Part shown: positions 33,802 to 43,563 of the stretch, piece by piece | How positions within the stretch are numbered: position 1 is the stretch's first letter | How the letters are laid out: each line of letters starts with the position of its first letter | NCBI RefSeq assembly: GCF_004358205.1 | Contig: NZ_SMYO01000022.1 | Coordinates: 1-50,570, forward strand | From: Bacillus salipaludis | GTDB lineage: Bacteria > Bacillota > Bacilli > Bacillales_B > DSM-18226 | Reading direction: 5' to 3' | DNA: 50,570 nucleotides | Position numbers and translations under genes: made by a program | The notes under the pieces: generated by a model | The model's database searches: none | What the model was told of the DNA's origin: nothing | What the model saw: the letters and a program-made list of their open reading frames with translations, nothing else

Positions 33802-35364
33802 ATGAATTTATCGTCACAGCTTCATGAAACTGCAAAAGCTTCGGCCAACAAACCTGCCTATTATTTTTTAGACAAGGTCACTACATATGCCGAACTGGAT
33901 GGAGCGATTACAAGGTTTGCATCAGGTCTTGAAAAATTAGGGGTTAAAAAAGGTGATCATATTGCCCTATTGCTTGGGAACTCACCGCATTTTGTCATTA
34001 GCTTATACGGTGCATTACGACTAGGCGCAACGGTCATCCCCATTAATCCTATTTATACGGCAGACGAAATTGGCTATATTCTAACCAATGGTGATGTGAA
34101 AACAGTGATTGCACTAGACTTGGCAATACCTTTAGCAGAGGAAATGCACACGCATCTCCCAAAGGTTGAGCATTATGTATTTTGTGAAACAGGATTAAGT
34201 GACTTTGAACAAACAAATTTAGAAAACCTCTCAGTATTTTCAAAAATGAAATCGTTTACAAGTGTAGTAGCCTCCGGTGACGTAAGCTTTCAAGATCCCA
34301 AACTTGATGATGATGAGGTTGCCTTGATTCTCTACACCTCGGGGACAACCGGAAAACCAAAAGGGGCGATGTTGACCCATAAGAATTTGTACAGCAATGC
34401 AAAGGATGTCGGTGATTATTTAAAGATGAATAATAATGACCGCGTCATTACAGCATTGCCAATGTTCCATGTATTCTGTTTAACAGTGGCTTTAAATGCT
34501 CCATTATTAAGCGGGGCAACCATGCTGATTGTTCCAAAATTCAGCCCAAAGGAAGTCTTCCGTCTTACCAAAGAATATAAAGCGACTGTTTTTGCCGGTG
34601 TTCCAACCATGTATAATTTTCTATTCCAATATCATGAAGGAAATCCTGAGGATCTCCAAACCTTCCGATTATGTATTTCCGGGGGAGCTTCCATGCCAGT
34701 CGCGCTTCTTAAAAATTTCGAAAAGAAATTTAATGTAATAGTCTCAGAAGGATATGGTTTATCAGAGGCGTCGCCTGTCACATGTTTCAACCCGCTCGAC
34801 CGTCCGCGAAAGCCCGGATCGATTGGAACATCCATCCTGAATGTGCAAAATAAAATAGTCAATGAACTTGGTGAAAAGGTTCCTGCCGGTGAAGTAGGAG
34901 AACTGATTGTCCAAGGTCCAAATGTAATGAAGGGCTATTATAAAATGCCAGAAGAAACTCAAGCATCGATTCGAAATGGCTGGCTTTATACGGGTGATTT
35001 AGCGCGGACAGATAAAGAAGGCTATTTTTATATCGTAGACCGAAAAAAGGATTTAATTATTGTCGGGGGATATAACGTTTACCCTCGTGAAGTTGAGGAG
35101 GTTTTTTACAACCATCCGGATATTGTTGAGGTCGCCGTGCTTGGTGTTCCGGATCCAAATCAGGGCGAGGCTGTCAAAAGCTATGTGGTTAGTAAAAACC
35201 CAAATCTAACAGAAAATCAACTTCTTGAATACTGTAAAGAGCATCTCGCAAAATATAAAATTCCATCGTCGGTTGAGTTTTTGGACGAACTTCCGAAGAA
35301 TACTACCGGTAAAATATTAAGAAGGGCGCTAAAATCCCAAATAAAACAAAAGGTCAATCAATAA
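33802..35364 (+). CDS. lcfB: Long-chain fatty-acid-CoA ligase LcfB
   Basis: The 520-residue enzyme has the ANL-superfamily motifs: [50 protein letters not shown], and the C-terminal lysine in NTTGKILRR. It activates long-chain fatty acids to acyl-CoA for beta-oxidation, at the membrane surface. AGGAGGG precedes the ATG. Regulated by the FadR operator just upstream. Position beside yhfN, lplJ and yhfI matches B. subtilis yhfL (lcfB). Confidence 0.94.
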   Translation: MNLSSQLHETAKASANKPAYYFLDKVTTYAELDGAITRFASGLEKLGVKKGDHIALLLGNSPHFVISLYGALRLGATVIPINPIYTADEIGYILTNGDVKTVIALDLAIPLAEEMHTHLPKVEHYVFCETGLSDFEQTNLENLSVFSKMKSFTSVVASGDVSFQDPKLDDDEVALILYTSGTTGKPKGAMLTHKNLYSNAKDVGDYLKMNNNDRVITALPMFHVFCLTVALNAPLLSGATMLIVPKFSPKEVFRLTKEYKATVFAGVPTMYNFLFQYHEGNPEDLQTFRLCISGGASMPVALLKNFEKKFNVIVSEGYGLSEASPVTCFNPLDRPRKPGSIGTSILNVQNKIVNELGEKVPAGEVGELIVQGPNVMKGYYKMPEETQASIRNGWLYTGDLARTDKEGYFYIVDRKKDLIIVGGYNVYPREVEEVFYNHPDIVEVAVLGVPDPNQGEAVKSYVVSKNPNLTENQLLEYCKEHLAKYKIPSSVEFLDELPKNTTGKILRRALKSQIKQKVNQ

Positions 35365-35373
35365 ACTTGATAT

Positions 35374-35402
35374 AAAAAGGCAGGTTTTCAGCCTGCCTTT
35401 TT
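35374..35402. terminator. Bidirectional terminator between lcfB and lplJ
   Basis: AAAAAGGCAGG and CCTGCCTTTTT form an 11-bp stem with a 7-base loop. Confidence 0.92.
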
Positions 35403-35413
35403 AGTGAAATGGA

Positions 35414-36403
35414 TCAATAGACTAGCTGAATAAATTCCTCTTTCGTTACATTCCCAAAATAATGGGCGACATCTACATCAGCAAGCACCTTTTCAATTTC
35501 TGATTTTTCATAACGAATATTCTTTAGTTTGTCTTCAATTTCACTTACATCTCCGACACCGAAAAAGTCCCCATAGATTTTACAATTCTCAATCATCCCT
35601 TTATTTACCTCTAAACGAACATCAATTGAGCCAACAGGGAATCGGTGAGAATTTTGCAAATTGAATTTCGGAGATTTTCCGTAATTCCACTCCCAGTTTT
35701 GATAGCGTTCCTTGGACAGCTGGTGAATTTTCTCCCAATCCTCATCGGTAAGGACGTATTCGTTAATCTTCTCTTCCCCACCAAAAATATAATTTAGAAG
35801 CAGCGAACGAAACTCCTCAATACTAATCTTATCAGTAAGATAATCAGAGATATTCGCTACCCGGCTGCGGATGGACTTAATACCCTTCGACTCAATTTTT
35901 TCCTTCTTAACCTTTAATGCTGAAACAACATTATCCATTTCTGAATTAAATAAAAGCGTTCCGTGGCTAAACATTCTCCCTCGTGTTGAAAATTGAGCAT
36001 TACCGGAAATTTTTCTGCCTTCTGCAAGGAGGTCATTTCGACCGCTTAGTTCCGCATTTACTCCAAGCTTTTTAAGCGCCTCGACTACCGGTTCGGTGAA
36101 TTTTCGGAAGTTATGAAAACTTTCGCCATCGTCCTTTGCAATAAAGCTAAAATTTAAATTACCGAGATCATGATAGACGGCGCCCCCGCCGGACAATCTT
36201 CGAACGACAATGATCCCATTCTTTTCTACATACTCTGTATTAATTTCCTCAATCGTGTTTTGGTTTTTTCCAATAATGATGGATGGCTGATTTATGTAAA
36301 ATAATAAATAGGTTTCATTGATATCAAGATTTTTAAGGGCATACTCTTCGATTGCAAGGTTCATTTGCGGGTCTGTTATCCCTTTATTATCAATAAATAA
36401 CAT
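35414..36403 (-). CDS. lplJ: Lipoate-protein ligase LplJ
   Basis: The 329-residue protein has the LplA layout: RRLSGGGAVYHDLGNLNFSF near 75, SGNAQFSTRGRMFSHGTLLF near 145, and a C-terminal accessory domain. It activates free lipoate with ATP and attaches it to GcvH or the E2 subunits. AGGAGG stands before the ATG. It lies 11 bases after yhfI and is probably cotranscribed. Confidence 0.93.
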   Translation of the reverse strand: MLFIDNKGITDPQMNLAIEEYALKNLDINETYLLFYINQPSIIIGKNQNTIEEINTEYVEKNGIIVVRRLSGGGAVYHDLGNLNFSFIAKDDGESFHNFRKFTEPVVEALKKLGVNAELSGRNDLLAEGRKISGNAQFSTRGRMFSHGTLLFNSEMDNVVSALKVKKEKIESKGIKSIRSRVANISDYLTDKISIEEFRSLLLNYIFGGEEKINEYVLTDEDWEKIHQLSKERYQNWEWNYGKSPKFNLQNSHRFPVGSIDVRLEVNKGMIENCKIYGDFFGVGDVSEIEDKLKNIRYEKSEIEKVLADVDVAHYFGNVTKEEFIQLVY

Positions 36404-36414
36404 ATGCCTTCCTC

Positions 36415-37149
36415 CTAGAGTAAAATCGTTTGAAATTCTTCAGCAAGCCTTATTATACCAGTAAATTCAGCAGAAGCCTCGTGAACTAAATCACTTAAAT
36501 TTCCGTAATGCGGAAGGTGAGTAAGAATTAATTGTTTCACGGCAGCCTCTTTCGCGAATTTCCCCGCCTCTATACTTGTCATATGACCTGAAGACTTGCC
36601 GTTTTGATTTCCATAGAAATTGCATTCACATAACAATAGGTCGGCCTCTTTACTAAACGGAATAAACTCTTCCTTAAAAGAACTATCCGCAGTATAGACC
36701 ACAACCTTACCGTTTGCTTCAATCCGCATCGCATAGCACGGAACAGGATGACTGGTCTTTAAAAAGGACACCTGAAAAGGTCCCACTGTAAGAACCTCAT
36801 TGGGATCATAGGCAATTCCCTTGGTAATTTCCTTATAGGTTAATTTGGAAAATTCATGTTGATCGAAATGATGTCCATAAATAGGCAGGGTGGGGATTTC
36901 TTTTCCTAAAAACCCCTGGATCAATCTTGCATGCTGAAGTACACCAATGTCGGCAATATGATCCGGGTGGTAGTGGGAAATCAACACCGCATCCAGTTCT
37001 TCCGGCTCTAGTTTATTTTGCAGCTTGGATAAAACACCGCTGCCACAGTCAATTAAAAGATGAAAGCCTTCATGCTCAAGTAAGTAACCAGAGCTTGCCG
37101 CATTCTTTTTCGGATATCCGCCCCAATGTCCAATAACTGTAAGTTCCAT
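36415..37149 (-). CDS. yhfI: Metallo-beta-lactamase-fold hydrolase YhfI
   Basis: The 244-residue protein carries SHYHPDHIADIGVL (HxHxDH zinc motif) near residue 58, DSSF near 143 and a C-terminal THLPHYG motif, i.e. the MBL fold of the RNase Z/Elac-like group. A longer open frame reaches 37350, but GGGGGT precedes the ATG at 37149, and the upstream part is a repeat and the hemY end. Substrate unknown. Operon with lplJ. Confidence 0.88.
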   Translation of the reverse strand: MELTVIGHWGGYPKKNAASSGYLLEHEGFHLLIDCGSGVLSKLQNKLEPEELDAVLISHYHPDHIADIGVLQHARLIQGFLGKEIPTLPIYGHHFDQHEFSKLTYKEITKGIAYDPNEVLTVGPFQVSFLKTSHPVPCYAMRIEANGKVVVYTADSSFKEEFIPFSKEADLLLCECNFYGNQNGKSSGHMTSIEAGKFAKEAAVKQLILTHLPHYGNLSDLVHEASAEFTGIIRLAEEFQTILL

Positions 37150-37178
37150 GGAATTACCCCCTCTTATTTTAACTAATT

Positions 37179-37234
37179 GTTGATTTCCGCTCCAATCAAC
37201 GTTGTCAAAAATCAATATTGTCCTTTTACACAAC
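37179..37234. repeat. Dispersed Bacillaceae repeat, hairpin-less copy
   Basis: GTTGATTTCCGCTCCAATCA runs on to CCTTTTACACAAC. Both ends match the repeat at 1260-1367, but the central 40-base hairpin is missing and the two flanks join at a GGAGCGGAA-like sequence. It lies between yhfI and hemY. Confidence 0.7.
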
Positions 37235-37243
37235 CATTTGTTT

Positions 37244-37278
37244 AAAAAGAAGCTGTTATGGCTGAACAGCTTCTTTTT
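37244..37278 (-). terminator. Terminator overlapping the end of hemY
   Basis: AAAAAGAAGCTGTT and AACAGCTTCTTTTT form a 14-bp perfect stem on the minus strand. It starts inside the last codons of hemY and includes its stop codon. Confidence 0.88.
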
Positions 37279-38695
37279 GTGTCTTTTCTTGTAAATATTC
37301 AAAAACAGCCTTAACAGCGGCTTCCCCTTGGTCAATACAATCGGGGACACCTACACCTTCATAGGAAGCTCCAGCCAAGAATACTCCAGGTAATTCTTCT
37401 TTTATATGTTTCTTAATGGTTTCAAGCCTTTGTTTATGACCTACCGTATATTGCGGCATAGCATTTTTCCAGCGAGAAACAACGGCAAAATCAGGTTCCA
37501 TTGAAATATCCATTGTTTTGTTCAAATCATCTAGAACAAACTTAATGATTTGATCATCTGAGAGTTCAACAATGGTCTCATCCCCCGCTCTTCCCACATA
37601 ACACCGGAGCAAAACTTTTCCTTTAGGAGCGGAATGCTCCCATTTTTTATGTGTCCACGTACAGGCAGTAATCGAATAATCACTATTTCGCGAAACTACA
37701 AACCCTGTCCCGTCAATATCCCTTTTAATTGCTTCTTTTGGAAAAGCTAAGGCAACCGTTGCGACTGATGTTGATGGAACCGATTTAAACGGGTGAAAAA
37801 ATTTATAGTGCGAAAACATGGACTGTGTCACCTTATGAGGTGTTGCTGCAATGATACAATCAGCTTCCAATGTTTCTCCATTGTTCAAAAAGATTTCATA
37901 TCCTTTATTTACCTTCGTGATTGTATCCACACGATGCCCTTTTAAAATCGAATGAGGGTCCAATTTCGCTTCGATGGCTTCACCGAACGACTGAAGTCCG
38001 GATTTAAAGGTCAAAAAGCCGCCCTTTCCCTTTTGAGTGTTGACCGGTTTTTTCGGCTGGGCTGGGGCAGATTTTTTCATCCCGATAATCAAGCTTCGAT
38101 ACTTCTGCTCGACCTCATAAAATTGCGGGAAGGTTGACATCAAACTTAAATGATCAATATCACCCGCATAGATTCCTGATAAGAGTGGCTCAATTAAATT
38201 CTCCACTACTTCATTACCCAATCTTCTTCGAAAAAAATCACCCAATGATTGGTCCTGTCCACTTGGGGATTTTGGCAAAATAAAATCGGCAGCAGCTCTA
38301 ATTTTACCGGGAAGAGAAAATAATTTCGTCGTAATAAACGGACCAATCTCAGTTGGAATTCCCATGATGGATCCGCCTGGCATAGAATGCAGTTCCTCAT
38401 TGACCATGACATATGATTTACCGGTTGAATTTGGAACCAATTGATGATCCATGCCCACTTCCTTTGCCAGGCGGATAATGCTCGTTTTCCGTGCCAAAAA
38501 GGAATCCGGGCCCCTTTCAATCGTGAAGCCGTCCCTCACAACGGTTTGCATTTTTCCTCCGAGACGGTGGGAAGCTTCAATTAACATGACCTCGATTGGC
38601 ATTTGATTTTCTCTTATTGTTTTTTGAAGATAGAAGGCTGCCGCGAGCCCGGCAATTCCACCCCCAATGATGGCAACCTTTTGTTTTTCCGCCAC
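37256..38695 (-). CDS. hemY: Coproporphyrinogen III oxidase HemY/CgoX
   Basis: The 479-residue flavoprotein has the N-terminal FAD motif AIIGGGIAGLAAAFYL and an ERGPDSFLARK segment. The C-terminal EGVGVPDCIDQGEAA is the FAD-binding end. It oxidises coproporphyrinogen III to coproporphyrin III, as in other Firmicutes. Two GTG starts are possible (38704 and 38695). AAGGTGA sits 5 bases before the second, which is chosen. It follows hemH and its end carries the operon terminator. Confidence 0.92.
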   Translation of the reverse strand: MAEKQKVAIIGGGIAGLAAAFYLQKTIRENQMPIEVMLIEASHRLGGKMQTVVRDGFTIERGPDSFLARKTSIIRLAKEVGMDHQLVPNSTGKSYVMVNEELHSMPGGSIMGIPTEIGPFITTKLFSLPGKIRAAADFILPKSPSGQDQSLGDFFRRRLGNEVVENLIEPLLSGIYAGDIDHLSLMSTFPQFYEVEQKYRSLIIGMKKSAPAQPKKPVNTQKGKGGFLTFKSGLQSFGEAIEAKLDPHSILKGHRVDTITKVNKGYEIFLNNGETLEADCIIAATPHKVTQSMFSHYKFFHPFKSVPSTSVATVALAFPKEAIKRDIDGTGFVVSRNSDYSITACTWTHKKWEHSAPKGKVLLRCYVGRAGDETIVELSDDQIIKFVLDDLNKTMDISMEPDFAVVSRWKNAMPQYTVGHKQRLETIKKHIKEELPGVFLAGASYEGVGVPDCIDQGEAAVKAVFEYLQEKTQKEAVQP

Positions 38696-38726
38696 GGATG
38701 TCACCTTCTTCCTACTTGAATTCCCT

Positions 38727-39659
38727 TCAATCCGTTAACGTTTTTAAAATTACCCCAGCTAAGCAATCAATAAATTCTTCTTTGGCATTCGGCATTTCCG
38801 GGCGATAGTATGTTGCCCCCACCTCATCTGTAACTCTTTTACATTCAATATCATTATCATAAAGAACTTCAAGATGATCACAAACAAACCCGACAGGTGC
38901 ATAAACAAATGCCTTATAGTGATGTTCTTTGAATAAATCTCTTGTTAAATCTTGAACATCGGGGCCTAACCATGGTTCTGGAGTGTTCCCCGCACTCTGC
39001 CAGCCAATTTCATATTTGTCAATGCCTGCTTGCGAAGCAATTAAATCTGCTGTTTCTTGAAGCTGTTTAGGATATGGGTCTTTAAATTGGAGGATTTTTT
39101 CCGGCAGGCTATGGGCTGACACAATTAGAACAGCATTCTCCTTTTCATCCTCTGGCATATGTTGATAAATCCCCTTAAGCTTCTCTGCCCAATAATCAAT
39201 GAATTTAGGTTCTTGATACCAGCTTTCAATCGAAGTAATCTTCGGTCCGCCTAATTTTTCCGCTTCTTCAACTGCTCTCCCATTATAGGATTTAACACTA
39301 AAAGTTGAAAAATGAGGAGCAAGTACAATACTAATAGCTTCTTCTATTCCATCTTCATGCATTTGTTTAACAGCATCTTCAATAAATGGTTCAATATGCT
39401 TTAATCCAAGATACATTTTAAATTCCACTTTATCCTGGATTTTATTTAAATGCTCTTCAAGTTTTTCTGCCTGTTCGAGCGTAATTTTTGCAAGCGGGGA
39501 AATACCGCCAATTGCTTCATAACGATTACGAAGGTCTTCGAGCATTTCATCTGTCGGCCTCCGTCCATGACGAATATGTGTATAATAGCGTTCAAGATCT
39601 TCTATTTGATATGGGGTACCGTATGCCATTACAAGCAGGCCCATTTTTCTTTTTGTCAT
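38727..39659 (-). CDS. hemH: Coproporphyrin ferrochelatase HemH/CpfC
   Basis: The 310-residue protein has the ferrochelatase motifs: [19 protein letters not shown] opening, SAHSLPEKI with the metal-binding His, and [18 protein letters not shown]. The C-terminal [15 protein letters not shown] holds the second metal ligand. It inserts Fe2+ into coproporphyrin III. A GTG at 39668 is open, but AGAGGTG fits the ATG at 39659 and gives the B. subtilis length. Confidence 0.95.
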   Translation of the reverse strand: MTKRKMGLLVMAYGTPYQIEDLERYYTHIRHGRRPTDEMLEDLRNRYEAIGGISPLAKITLEQAEKLEEHLNKIQDKVEFKMYLGLKHIEPFIEDAVKQMHEDGIEEAISIVLAPHFSTFSVKSYNGRAVEEAEKLGGPKITSIESWYQEPKFIDYWAEKLKGIYQHMPEDEKENAVLIVSAHSLPEKILQFKDPYPKQLQETADLIASQAGIDKYEIGWQSAGNTPEPWLGPDVQDLTRDLFKEHHYKAFVYAPVGFVCDHLEVLYDNDIECKRVTDEVGATYYRPEMPNAKEEFIDCLAGVILKTLTD

Positions 39660-39749
39660 GTTTTGCACCTCTTTTTAAGTCTCTATTGACAACTCACTAT
39701 ATTGTCCAAAAAATTAATCATCTTATCAATTTTAACACTTCATTGGTAA

Positions 39750-40796
39750 TTACCGACTTAACTTCGATGCAGAATAATCATGGATGAATGCAGTTAGTCT
39801 TTTCAATGTATCTGGGCTAACAGAAGGGAAGACTCCATGTCCCAGATTAAAAATATATCCATCTTGTGCCATACCTTGGTCTAAAATGGCTTTTGCTCTT
39901 TCTTCAATAACCTCCCAAGGAGCGAGCAAAATGGCAGGGTCTAAATTCCCTTGAACCGTTTTATGAATCCCTAATTCTCTCGCCTGCTGAATCGGCATAC
40001 GCCAATCCAATCCAACTACATCGAGCGGAAGGTCATTCCATTCCAATGCTAGATGACTTGCGCCCACACCAAACATAATAAGCGGCACATTTTCTTCCTT
40101 AAGGGAGGCGAAAATTCGGTTCATAATTGGCTTTATAAAAGTTCGATAATCTTCAACATTGAGGGCTCCAACCCATGAGTCAAAAATCTGAATCGCTCTT
40201 GCCCCTGCATTGATTTGAGCTTTTACGTATGTAACAATCATATCGCCAAGCTTTTCCATTAAGGCAAACCAAGCCTTTGGTTCTGCATACATGAAGGCTT
40301 TGGTTTTGTTATAGTTTTTTGAAGGACCCCCTTCAATCATATAACTGGCGAGTGTAAATGGCGCACCAGAAAAGCCAATTAATGGAACACTCAACTGTTC
40401 CTGTGTTAATAGTTTAATGGTTTCTAGTACATAGGGAACATCGTCCTCCGGAGAGATTTCCCCTAGTTTTTCCACATCCGCTAAGGATTGAATGGGATTT
40501 GAGATGACTGGACCAATTCCGCCTTTAATCTCAACGTCCACTCCTAATGCTGGCAGCGGCGTCATAATGTCTTTATAAAGGATCGCGGCATCCACATTAT
40601 AATTCTCAACAGGAAGGCGAGTCACATAAGCACATAGCTCCGGTTGATGGGTAATCTCAAATAAGGAATATTTCTCTTTAATTTCTCTATACTCAGGCTG
40701 TGAGCGTCCGGCTTGTCTCATATACCAAACTGGAACATAATCCGTCTTCTCTCCTCTTGCAGCTTTTAAAAATGTCTCGTTGATTACTTTTGACAT
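39750..40796 (-). CDS. hemE: Uroporphyrinogen decarboxylase HemE
   Basis: The 348-residue protein has [18 protein letters not shown], the signature of uroporphyrinogen decarboxylase, and the [16 protein letters not shown] segment. It converts uroporphyrinogen III to coproporphyrinogen III, feeding HemY. First gene of hemEHY. GGGGA stands before the ATG. A Fur-family-like operator lies in the region shared with hmoB. Confidence 0.95.
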   Translation of the reverse strand: MSKVINETFLKAARGEKTDYVPVWYMRQAGRSQPEYREIKEKYSLFEITHQPELCAYVTRLPVENYNVDAAILYKDIMTPLPALGVDVEIKGGIGPVISNPIQSLADVEKLGEISPEDDVPYVLETIKLLTQEQLSVPLIGFSGAPFTLASYMIEGGPSKNYNKTKAFMYAEPKAWFALMEKLGDMIVTYVKAQINAGARAIQIFDSWVGALNVEDYRTFIKPIMNRIFASLKEENVPLIMFGVGASHLALEWNDLPLDVVGLDWRMPIQQARELGIHKTVQGNLDPAILLAPWEVIEERAKAILDQGMAQDGYIFNLGHGVFPSVSPDTLKRLTAFIHDYSASKLSR

Positions 40797-40879
40797 TTAC
40801 GAAAATCCCCTTTCAAAACATGTCTGTTTTCCATTGTAATATATATAGAAGTAAAATAAAACTTCACTGCAGTGCAGTC

Positions 40880-40894
40880 TTGTAATGATTACAC
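40880..40894. promoter_or_regulatory. Fur-family (PerR-like) 7-1-7 operator between hemE and hmoB
   Basis: TTGTAATGATTACAC contains the perfect palindrome TGTAATGATTACA and matches the PerR consensus TTATAATNATTATAA at 11 of 14 informative positions. An adjacent palindrome CACTGCAGTG lies at 40865-40874. The site is about 90 bases before hemE and 175 before hmoB. Heme genes are PerR-controlled in B. subtilis. Binding here is inference. Confidence 0.55.
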
Positions 40895-41067
40895 TCTTCA
40901 CTATATCCATTATTCCTATTGGTGTATAGATAACTAGTATAAGTGTCAAAAAATAGTCGTTTTTACGTTTCACAAGTGGTTTCAGGGGTAGTAGAAATAT
41001 GTAAGCATGCAAAAAATGATTTTAGTATAAACTAATCCGTAATGAAACTTAAGCTGGAGTGATGTAA

Positions 41068-41571
41068 ATGAACATTTATATGACAGTTGGCACATATGAT
41101 TTTTTAAAAAGTATTGAAAAAAAGTATCCCAGTGAAACCATGATTACGATGACAGGTGGAAATGGCGCCTTATTACTGCATGAAACAAATGGAAAAACTG
41201 TTTTTCAGGAACCGAGAATTTATGAGGTATTTGAATCAGCGGGGAATATTCAAAATGGGAGCATGGTCATCCTAAGCAATTATCCGGTAACGGATGAAGG
41301 ACGCCCATTATTTGAGCATTATTTTAAGAAAAAAGCGCAATCGATTGAAAACGAACAAGGATTTATCGCGATTCGTGCCCTTCGACCGAAAGACTCCAAT
41401 ACATACGCAATTTTAACTGTTTGGGAAAACGAAATGTCCTTTCATAGCTGGCAGAATACCTTATCCATTTCCACGCAAGAAGGAGAAGCGGCAGGGGAAA
41501 ATGGAATCGATACCCTTCCACATATATTTGATAGTGAACCATATATTAGTCAATATTCAATCCCAAAATAG
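41068..41571 (+). CDS. hmoB: Heme-degrading monooxygenase HmoB (YhgC)
   Basis: The 167-residue protein has an extended N-terminal part (MNIYMTVGTYDFLKSIEKKY) and a C-terminal ABM-type domain (NEQGFIAIRALRPKDSNTYA, then VWENEMSFHSWQ), as in HmoB. It degrades heme in the cytosol to release iron. Divergent from hemE, as in B. subtilis. GGAGTGATG precedes the ATG. Confidence 0.9.
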   Translation: MNIYMTVGTYDFLKSIEKKYPSETMITMTGGNGALLLHETNGKTVFQEPRIYEVFESAGNIQNGSMVILSNYPVTDEGRPLFEHYFKKKAQSIENEQGFIAIRALRPKDSNTYAILTVWENEMSFHSWQNTLSISTQEGEAAGENGIDTLPHIFDSEPYISQYSIPK

Positions 41572-41578
41572 GAACATT

Positions 41579-41610
41579 GGAATGGAGCACGTCTCCGTTC
41601 CATTTCTTTT
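41579..41610 (+). terminator. Terminator of hmoB
   Basis: GGAATGGAG pairs with CTCCGTTCC (one G-T pair), then TTTCTTTT. Confidence 0.8.
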
Positions 41611-41652
41611 GTTAAAAAGCTTAATCCCTAAAATTTTTCTTACGCCTCCTCT

Positions 41653-41712
41653 CACCACTTTGGTGTTTTTTCATATTCTGTAATACATCTAAGGGCGAAT
41701 GACCTATTCGCC
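41653..41712 (+). promoter_or_regulatory. Two-hairpin leader upstream of the transporter gene
   Basis: CACCACTTTGGTG followed by T6 (41653-41671) looks like an intrinsic terminator. A second hairpin, GGCGAAT/ATTCGCC (41694-41712), lies 29 bases before the start codon. They may be an attenuator or simply remnants of an older junction. No known aptamer was recognised. Confidence 0.45.
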
Positions 41713-41740
41713 TTTGGGTGAATGAAAGGAGGTTAGTACT

Positions 41741-42937
41741 ATGCTAGTAGAGCTCACAGCTCTCCATTGGATATATGTTGTCTTTATTGCTTTGATCATT
41801 GGTTTTATGGTGATGAGAAGAGATACCACACTTGTCTGTATCGCTGGGATTTTCTTAATTGCGATTACGGCCACTGGATCATTAAGTGCTTCTGTTAGCA
41901 GTATTTTTAACAGTTTTGCTTATGCCATAACAGAGCTTTTATCTACTATTTTAGTTATTTCGATAATAGTTGGAATGAGTAAGACCTTAACAGACACCGG
42001 AATTAACGATGTTATGATATCCCCTTTTACAAAATTAATCCGAAACCCTACTCTTGCTTATTGGACTATTGGTATTTTGATGATGATTATTTCATGGTTT
42101 TTCTGGCCTTCTCCGGCTGTCGCTTTATTAGGCGCTGTACTCCTTCCTGTTGCGATTCGGGCCGGACTTCCAGCGCTTGCCGTAGCGATGGCAATGAACC
42201 TGTTTGGTCATGGGATTGCTCTATCAGGAGACTTTGTTATTCAAGCTGCACCGAAATTAACCTCTGATGCCGCCGGACTCCCCATTCAAGATGTAATTGA
42301 TGCAAGTATTCCCTTAGTATTTGTCATGGGGCTTGTAACAACCTTAACGGCTTTATACTTTATTAAAAGGGATATGAAACGAGGCACACTTACACTCAAC
42401 TCTTCCGTTGTAGATGAATCTAATACGGAAACCTCTGAAAAACCAACCCTTTTATCCACTGCCCAAAAACGCTTTTTTGCCATCTTAGTTCCCCTTCTTT
42501 TTGCAGCTGACGTGGCAGCTATGTCACTCCTTAAATTGCAGGGCGGTGATGCAACCGCTTTAATTGGCGGTACCTCCATCCTTATCTTGCTATTAATCAC
42601 AATGACAGGTCATAAGGGAAAGGGTTTGGAACAAACAACACAATATTTAATAGAAGGATTTCAGTTTGGCTTTAAGGTGTTTGGACCGGTAATCCCCATC
42701 GCAGCTTTCTTCTATTTGGGCGACGCTGGATTTACCAAAATCATCGGAGACTTTTTACCAAAAGGCTCGCAGGGTATTGTCAATGATCTTGGTATAGCAT
42801 TAGCCAATATCGTGCCGTTAAGTAAAGCTGTTGGCGCTGTTACCTTGACAACCGTGGGTGCAATCACGGGATTGGATGGTTCAGGATTCTCAGGAATTTC
42901 CCTTGCTGGGTCTGTTGCCCATTCATTTGCTTTTTGA
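41741..42937 (+). CDS. GntP/CitMHS-like membrane transporter, C-terminally shortened
   Basis: The 398-residue protein has ten or more hydrophobic segments (IYVVFIALIIGFMVM near the start; LGAVLLPVAIRAGLPALAVA in the middle) and an MNLFGHGIALSGDF motif. A hydrophilic loop lies near 220-245. Comparable permeases, as I remember them, end about 60 residues later, after a final pair of helices. This one stops with GISLAGSVAHSFAF and then unrelated sequence, so the last helices are probably missing. AGGAGG precedes the ATG. Substrate unknown. Transport activity is doubtful. Confidence 0.6.
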   Translation: MLVELTALHWIYVVFIALIIGFMVMRRDTTLVCIAGIFLIAITATGSLSASVSSIFNSFAYAITELLSTILVISIIVGMSKTLTDTGINDVMISPFTKLIRNPTLAYWTIGILMMIISWFFWPSPAVALLGAVLLPVAIRAGLPALAVAMAMNLFGHGIALSGDFVIQAAPKLTSDAAGLPIQDVIDASIPLVFVMGLVTTLTALYFIKRDMKRGTLTLNSSVVDESNTETSEKPTLLSTAQKRFFAILVPLLFAADVAAMSLLKLQGGDATALIGGTSILILLLITMTGHKGKGLEQTTQYLIEGFQFGFKVFGPVIPIAAFFYLGDAGFTKIIGDFLPKGSQGIVNDLGIALANIVPLSKAVGAVTLTTVGAITGLDGSGFSGISLAGSVAHSFAF

Positions 42938-42976
42938 GGCTATTGAATTTGGGACATGTCCATTAATCTACAAAAT

Positions 42977-43017
42977 AAAAACACTCAGGGTTTAATTCCG
43001 CACCGAGTGTTTTATTT
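42977..43017. terminator. Terminator-like hairpin downstream of the transporter
   Basis: AAAACACTC pairs with GAGTGTTTT over a 19-base loop, followed by ATTTT. Its right arm overlaps the tail of the degenerate gene copy at 43011-43123. Confidence 0.6.
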
Positions 43018-43123
43018 TCTTCATATTTAATTAATAGTCATGCTAAAATTCTTGAAATTCCTCTTTAGTTACTATCCTGTCTGAAAAAGTTTTCAATTGA
43101 TATGCAATTAATAAGCATTTTCC
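43011..43123 (-). pseudogene. Degenerate copy of the 43-aa gene at 43655-43786
   Basis: Read on the minus strand, KTFSDRIVTKEEFQEF matches ISFSDKSISKEEFYNF of the intact small gene. After it a one-base deletion (TTCTTAGC against TTTTAGC) shifts the frame. Restoring it gives FLA-stop-LLIKYEENKT against FLARLLIKNEEYKT, so an Arg codon has also become TGA. No ATG or ribosome binding site remains. Confidence 0.65.
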
Positions 43124-43240
43124 CTATTTAAATTCCAATAAAAGCTTCTTATTTCCTGTGTTTTCTACTATGTTGATAAGATGCAAGTTAAAATTTCCCT
43201 GTTAAAATCAATTTATGAAAAAAACATGGAGGGGATTGAA

Positions 43241-43279
43241 ATGCAATATCCCTCAACTATCCCTTTGCCGTACTGCTAA
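43241..43279 (+). CDS. Candidate micropeptide (12 aa), very uncertain
   Basis: ATG CAA TAT ... encodes MQYPSTIPLPYC. GGAGGGG stands exactly 6 bases upstream, a stronger site than many real genes here have. In the same frame an earlier ATG at 43181 gives 32 residues ending in the same peptide. The C-terminal Cys and the Pro-rich tail resemble signalling-peptide precursors only in outline. The end of the frame overlaps the first of two 18-base direct repeats. Confidence 0.2.
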   Translation: MQYPSTIPLPYC

Positions 43280-43317
43280 AACCTCAATAATAGCAGTTCC
43301 TATCCCTTTGCCGTACT
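43257..43317 (+). repeat. Paired 18-base direct repeats with inverted repeat between
   Basis: CTATCCCTTTGCCGTACT occurs at 43257-43274 and again at 43300-43317, a 43-base period. Between and beside them CTGCTA (43273-43278) and TAGCAG (43291-43296) form an inverted repeat. The rest of the gap between 42937 and 43655 is AT-rich and I see no full gene in it. Confidence 0.7.
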
Positions 43318-43563
43318 TTACTACTTGTCCAAATAATTTATTGGCTAGTTTTTAATAGCTTCATAACATTACTATAATAAAAACCACCATAAAAATTTAC
43401 AATGGTAACTTTACTATTAATTATCCTAAAAAATAGCTTGTACACATTGAATACAAAAAAATATAAAGTTTCTATTCTTTGGATAATTTCCTTCAAGGTA
43501 GGACCCTTTAGCCATTAATGAAACGGAAAAAACATTACCTTTAAAATTGAAATATTCCCTTTG

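Noticed and set aside
43257..43317. Possible CRISPR-like repeats
   Set aside because: Only two copies, 18 bases, with no further units and no cas genes; treated as a simple direct repeat.
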